In this document: positions 62,587 to 64,000 of the stretch, piece by piece | How positions within the stretch are numbered: position 1 is the first letter of the stretch | How the letters are laid out: each line of letters begins with the position of its first letter | Source of the DNA: Cytobacillus suaedae | GTDB lineage: Bacteria > Bacillota > Bacilli > Bacillales > Bacillaceae_L | DNA length: 64,000 nt | Direction of reading: 5' to 3' | Assembly (NCBI GenBank): GCA_014960805.1 | Contig: CP063163.1 | Coordinates: 104,001 to 168,000 of the forward strand | Program-made: the position numbers and the translations under genes | The notes under the pieces: model-generated | What the model was told of the DNA's origin: nothing | The model's database searches: none | Seen by the model: the letters and a program-made list of their open reading frames with translations, nothing else

Positions 62587-62648
62587 AGAAGTGCTAATTG
62601 GTTTAGTATATATACAGTAAAGTTTTCGACATCAATTTGTAAGTATTC

Positions 62649-62675
62649 ATAATTCTTCTCCTTGTCCCATATAGT
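62649..62675 (+). promoter_or_regulatory. putative sigma-E type promoter of cwlD
   Basis: ATAAT, 14 bp, CATATAGT resembles the mother-cell sigma-E consensus (ATATT - N14 - CATACANT). cwlD is a sporulation gene, which makes this plausible, but the call rests on a short match. Confidence 0.4.
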
Positions 62676-62708
62676 GAATAGAAGGGACTAGCAGGAGGGG
62701 AGAATTTA

Positions 62709-63422
62709 GTGAAGAAGAAACTAAAAGTCGGAGGATTTATAACCGGATTAATAGTATTATTTATCTTATTTCAATATCAGTTTTTAGATAATGACTCGTG
62801 GAAACCTTGGAGTCTTCCGTTAGCTGGGAAGATAATTATTTTAGATCCCGGTCATGGTGGACCTGACGGTGGAGCTGATAGTGGAGATATATTTGAAAAG
62901 GATATAGCCTTAAATGTATCTTTAAAACTCCGTGATTACCTACAGGAACAAGGTGCACTTGTGTTAATGACTCGTGAAACAGATACAGATCTTGCTGCTA
63001 CGGATACTCGAGGTTATAGTCGCCGTAAAGTGGAAGACTTAAAGAAACGTGTAGAGTTAATCAATAGTTCAGAGGCTGATTTGTTTATTAGTATACATCT
63101 TAATGCCATTCCGTCTCCTAAATGGAGTGGGGCACAGACCTTCTATTATCGTACGTATAAAGAGAATGAAGTATTAGCTAAATTTGTTCAAGACGAGTTA
63201 CGTACTAACCTAGAAAATACAAATCGTAAAGCCAAAAGTATAAACAGTGTCTTTTTATTAAAGAACGCTACTAAACCTGGGGCATTAGTTGAAATTGGCT
63301 TCTTATCAAATCATACAGAAAAACAACTTCTAGTAAAAGAACATTATCAAGATAAAGTTGCAGCTTCTATTTATAAAGGTATTTTAAGATACGCATCAAA
63401 TGAAACCAACCCTCCAGAATAA
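62709..63422 (+). CDS. cwlD: CwlD, N-acetylmuramoyl-L-alanine amidase (spore cortex)
   Basis: 237 residues. An N-terminal membrane anchor (about 7-24) is followed by an Amidase_3 domain: IILDPGHGGPDGGADSG (zinc histidine), EKDIALNVSLKLRDYL (zinc glutamate), DLFISIHLNAIPS (second zinc histidine) and GALVEIGFLSN (catalytic glutamate). In Bacillus it cleaves the peptide from muramic acid so that muramic-delta-lactam forms in the cortex, needed for germination. Starts at GTG 62709 after GGAGGGGAG. Confidence 0.95.
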   Translation: MKKKLKVGGFITGLIVLFILFQYQFLDNDSWKPWSLPLAGKIIILDPGHGGPDGGADSGDIFEKDIALNVSLKLRDYLQEQGALVLMTRETDTDLAATDTRGYSRRKVEDLKKRVELINSSEADLFISIHLNAIPSPKWSGAQTFYYRTYKENEVLAKFVQDELRTNLENTNRKAKSINSVFLLKNATKPGALVEIGFLSNHTEKQLLVKEHYQDKVAASIYKGILRYASNETNPPE

Positions 63423-63438
63423 TGAGGGTTATTTTTTT
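63408..63438 (+). terminator. terminator overlapping the end of cwlD
   Basis: AACCCTC, inside the last cwlD codons, pairs with GAGGGTT, and a T run follows. The stop codon TAA lies in the loop, so terminating ribosomes may mask the stem. Confidence 0.75.
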
Positions 63439-63520
63439 AGGTATGAGTTTCATCACATATGAAAAATGGACAGTTATGATATACTAATGAAAACCAATTC
63501 ATTTATAGGTGGTGCATAAT

Positions 63521-64000
63521 ATGTTAACAGAACAAAAGGTAATAGAAACATTACAAAACTTGAAAGATCCTTTTCTACATAAAACACTACAAGAAACAAA
63601 TGGTATATTAGAGGTTAAAATTAAGGAAGAAAAGAATCATGTTAGCGTCAAATTAGCTATTGCTAAAACTGGCACAGGCGAACAGATGCAGCTTCAAAGC
63701 ACAGTCGTTGAAAAGTTGAAAGAAGCTGGTGCAGATTCTGTAGGAATTCGATTTACTGACTTACCTCAAGAAGAACTAGCAAAACATGCCGGACAAGGTA
63801 CGGGTTCTCCTTTATCTCCAACGAATGAACCAACCTTTATAGCGATTGCAAGTGGTAAAGGTGGAGTAGGAAAATCAACTGTATCCGTTAATCTAGCTGT
63901 TTCTTTAGCGAGACTTGGTAAAAAGGTTGGATTAGTAGATGCTGATATTTACGGATTCAGTGTTCCTGATATGATGGGAATTACAAAACGTCCTGTAGTG
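63521..64000 (+). CDS. salA: SalA/Mrp family P-loop ATPase, 3'-truncated by the window edge
   Basis: The first 160 residues of an Mrp/NBP35 family protein, open to the window end. The N-terminal ~85 residues are an FeS-assembly/MIP18-like domain. The deviant Walker [11 protein letters not shown] is at 111-120, followed by [24 protein letters not shown]. In B. subtilis SalA (YbaL) represses scoC and so raises protease expression; relatives carry Fe-S clusters. ATG 63521 after AGGTGGTG. Position after cwlD matches B. subtilis. Confidence 0.92.
   Translation, partial: MLTEQKVIETLQNLKDPFLHKTLQETNGILEVKIKEEKNHVSVKLAIAKTGTGEQMQLQSTVVEKLKEAGADSVGIRFTDLPQEELAKHAGQGTGSPLSPTNEPTFIAIASGKGGVGKSTVSVNLAVSLARLGKKVGLVDADIYGFSVPDMMGITKRPVV

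Overview
The window is a chromosomal segment of a low-GC Gram-positive bacterium of the family Bacillaceae. The 3' end of an rRNA operon is followed by the ctsR-mcsA-mcsB-clpC-radA-disA block, the gltX-cysE-cysS-mrnC-rlmB-rae1-sigH block, the rpoBC and str clusters, and the S10-spc-alpha ribosomal protein supercluster. Then come ecfA1-ecfA2-ecfT-truA-rplM-rpsI and ybaK-cwlD-salA. This is the gene order of Bacillus subtilis and its relatives, and the proteins are close to B. subtilis in length and motif. sigH, cwlD and salA point to an endosporulating Bacillus-type organism; the species cannot be named from the sequence alone. All genes lie on the + strand.

Layout: 1-2746 is the 3' part of a 23S rRNA, followed by an intact 5S rRNA and a terminator. 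Two degenerate copies of the 5S tail plus terminator follow as a tandem repeat of about 295 bp, and then a 21-bp-periodic GACCGAA array. 4023-4718 is an MgtC-type membrane protein. 4809-13368 is the CtsR heat-shock/protein quality control operon, then radA, disA (c-di-AMP synthase) and a PIN/TRAM membrane protein. 13408-21252 carries isoprenoid genes (ispD, ispF), gltX, a Cys T-box ahead of cysE-cysS, RNA processing and modification genes and sigH. 21427-25795 holds rpmG-secE-nusG, rplK-rplA, rplJ-rplL (with L1-type and L10 leaders) and a 16S rRNA methyltransferase-like gene. 26187-38362 is rpoB-rpoC-rpl7ae-rpsL-rpsG-fusA-tuf. 38413-39261 is a long non-coding gap with degenerate ~51-bp tandem repeats and a strong promoter with a structured leader for the S10 operon. 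39262-54219 is the S10-spc-alpha cluster with secY, adk, map, infA and rpoA. 54220-54846 is a gene-free gap with two GC-rich inverted-repeat elements. 54847-59073 is ecfA1-ecfA2-ecfT-truA-rplM-rpsI. 59328-61520 is a three-gene polar amino acid ABC importer, and 61610-62050 an ASCH-domain gene that may start at ATT. ybaK, cwlD and the 5' part of salA close the window.

Functionally the region makes the translation and transcription machinery (rRNA, some 30 ribosomal proteins, initiation and elongation factors, RNA polymerase core subunits, NusG, SigH) plus protein export (SecE, SecY), tRNA charging (GltX, CysS) and quality control (McsB-ClpC). Regulation is mostly at the RNA level: T-box, L10 leader, L13 leader, two L1-like hairpins, and intrinsic terminators. 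No mobile genetic element, CRISPR, prophage or defence system was seen. The novelty is in intergenic structure: the triplicated 5S tail, the 21-bp phased array, the nested-hairpin repeat element, a hairpin that may shorten the nusG Shine-Dalgarno spacing, and the ATT start.
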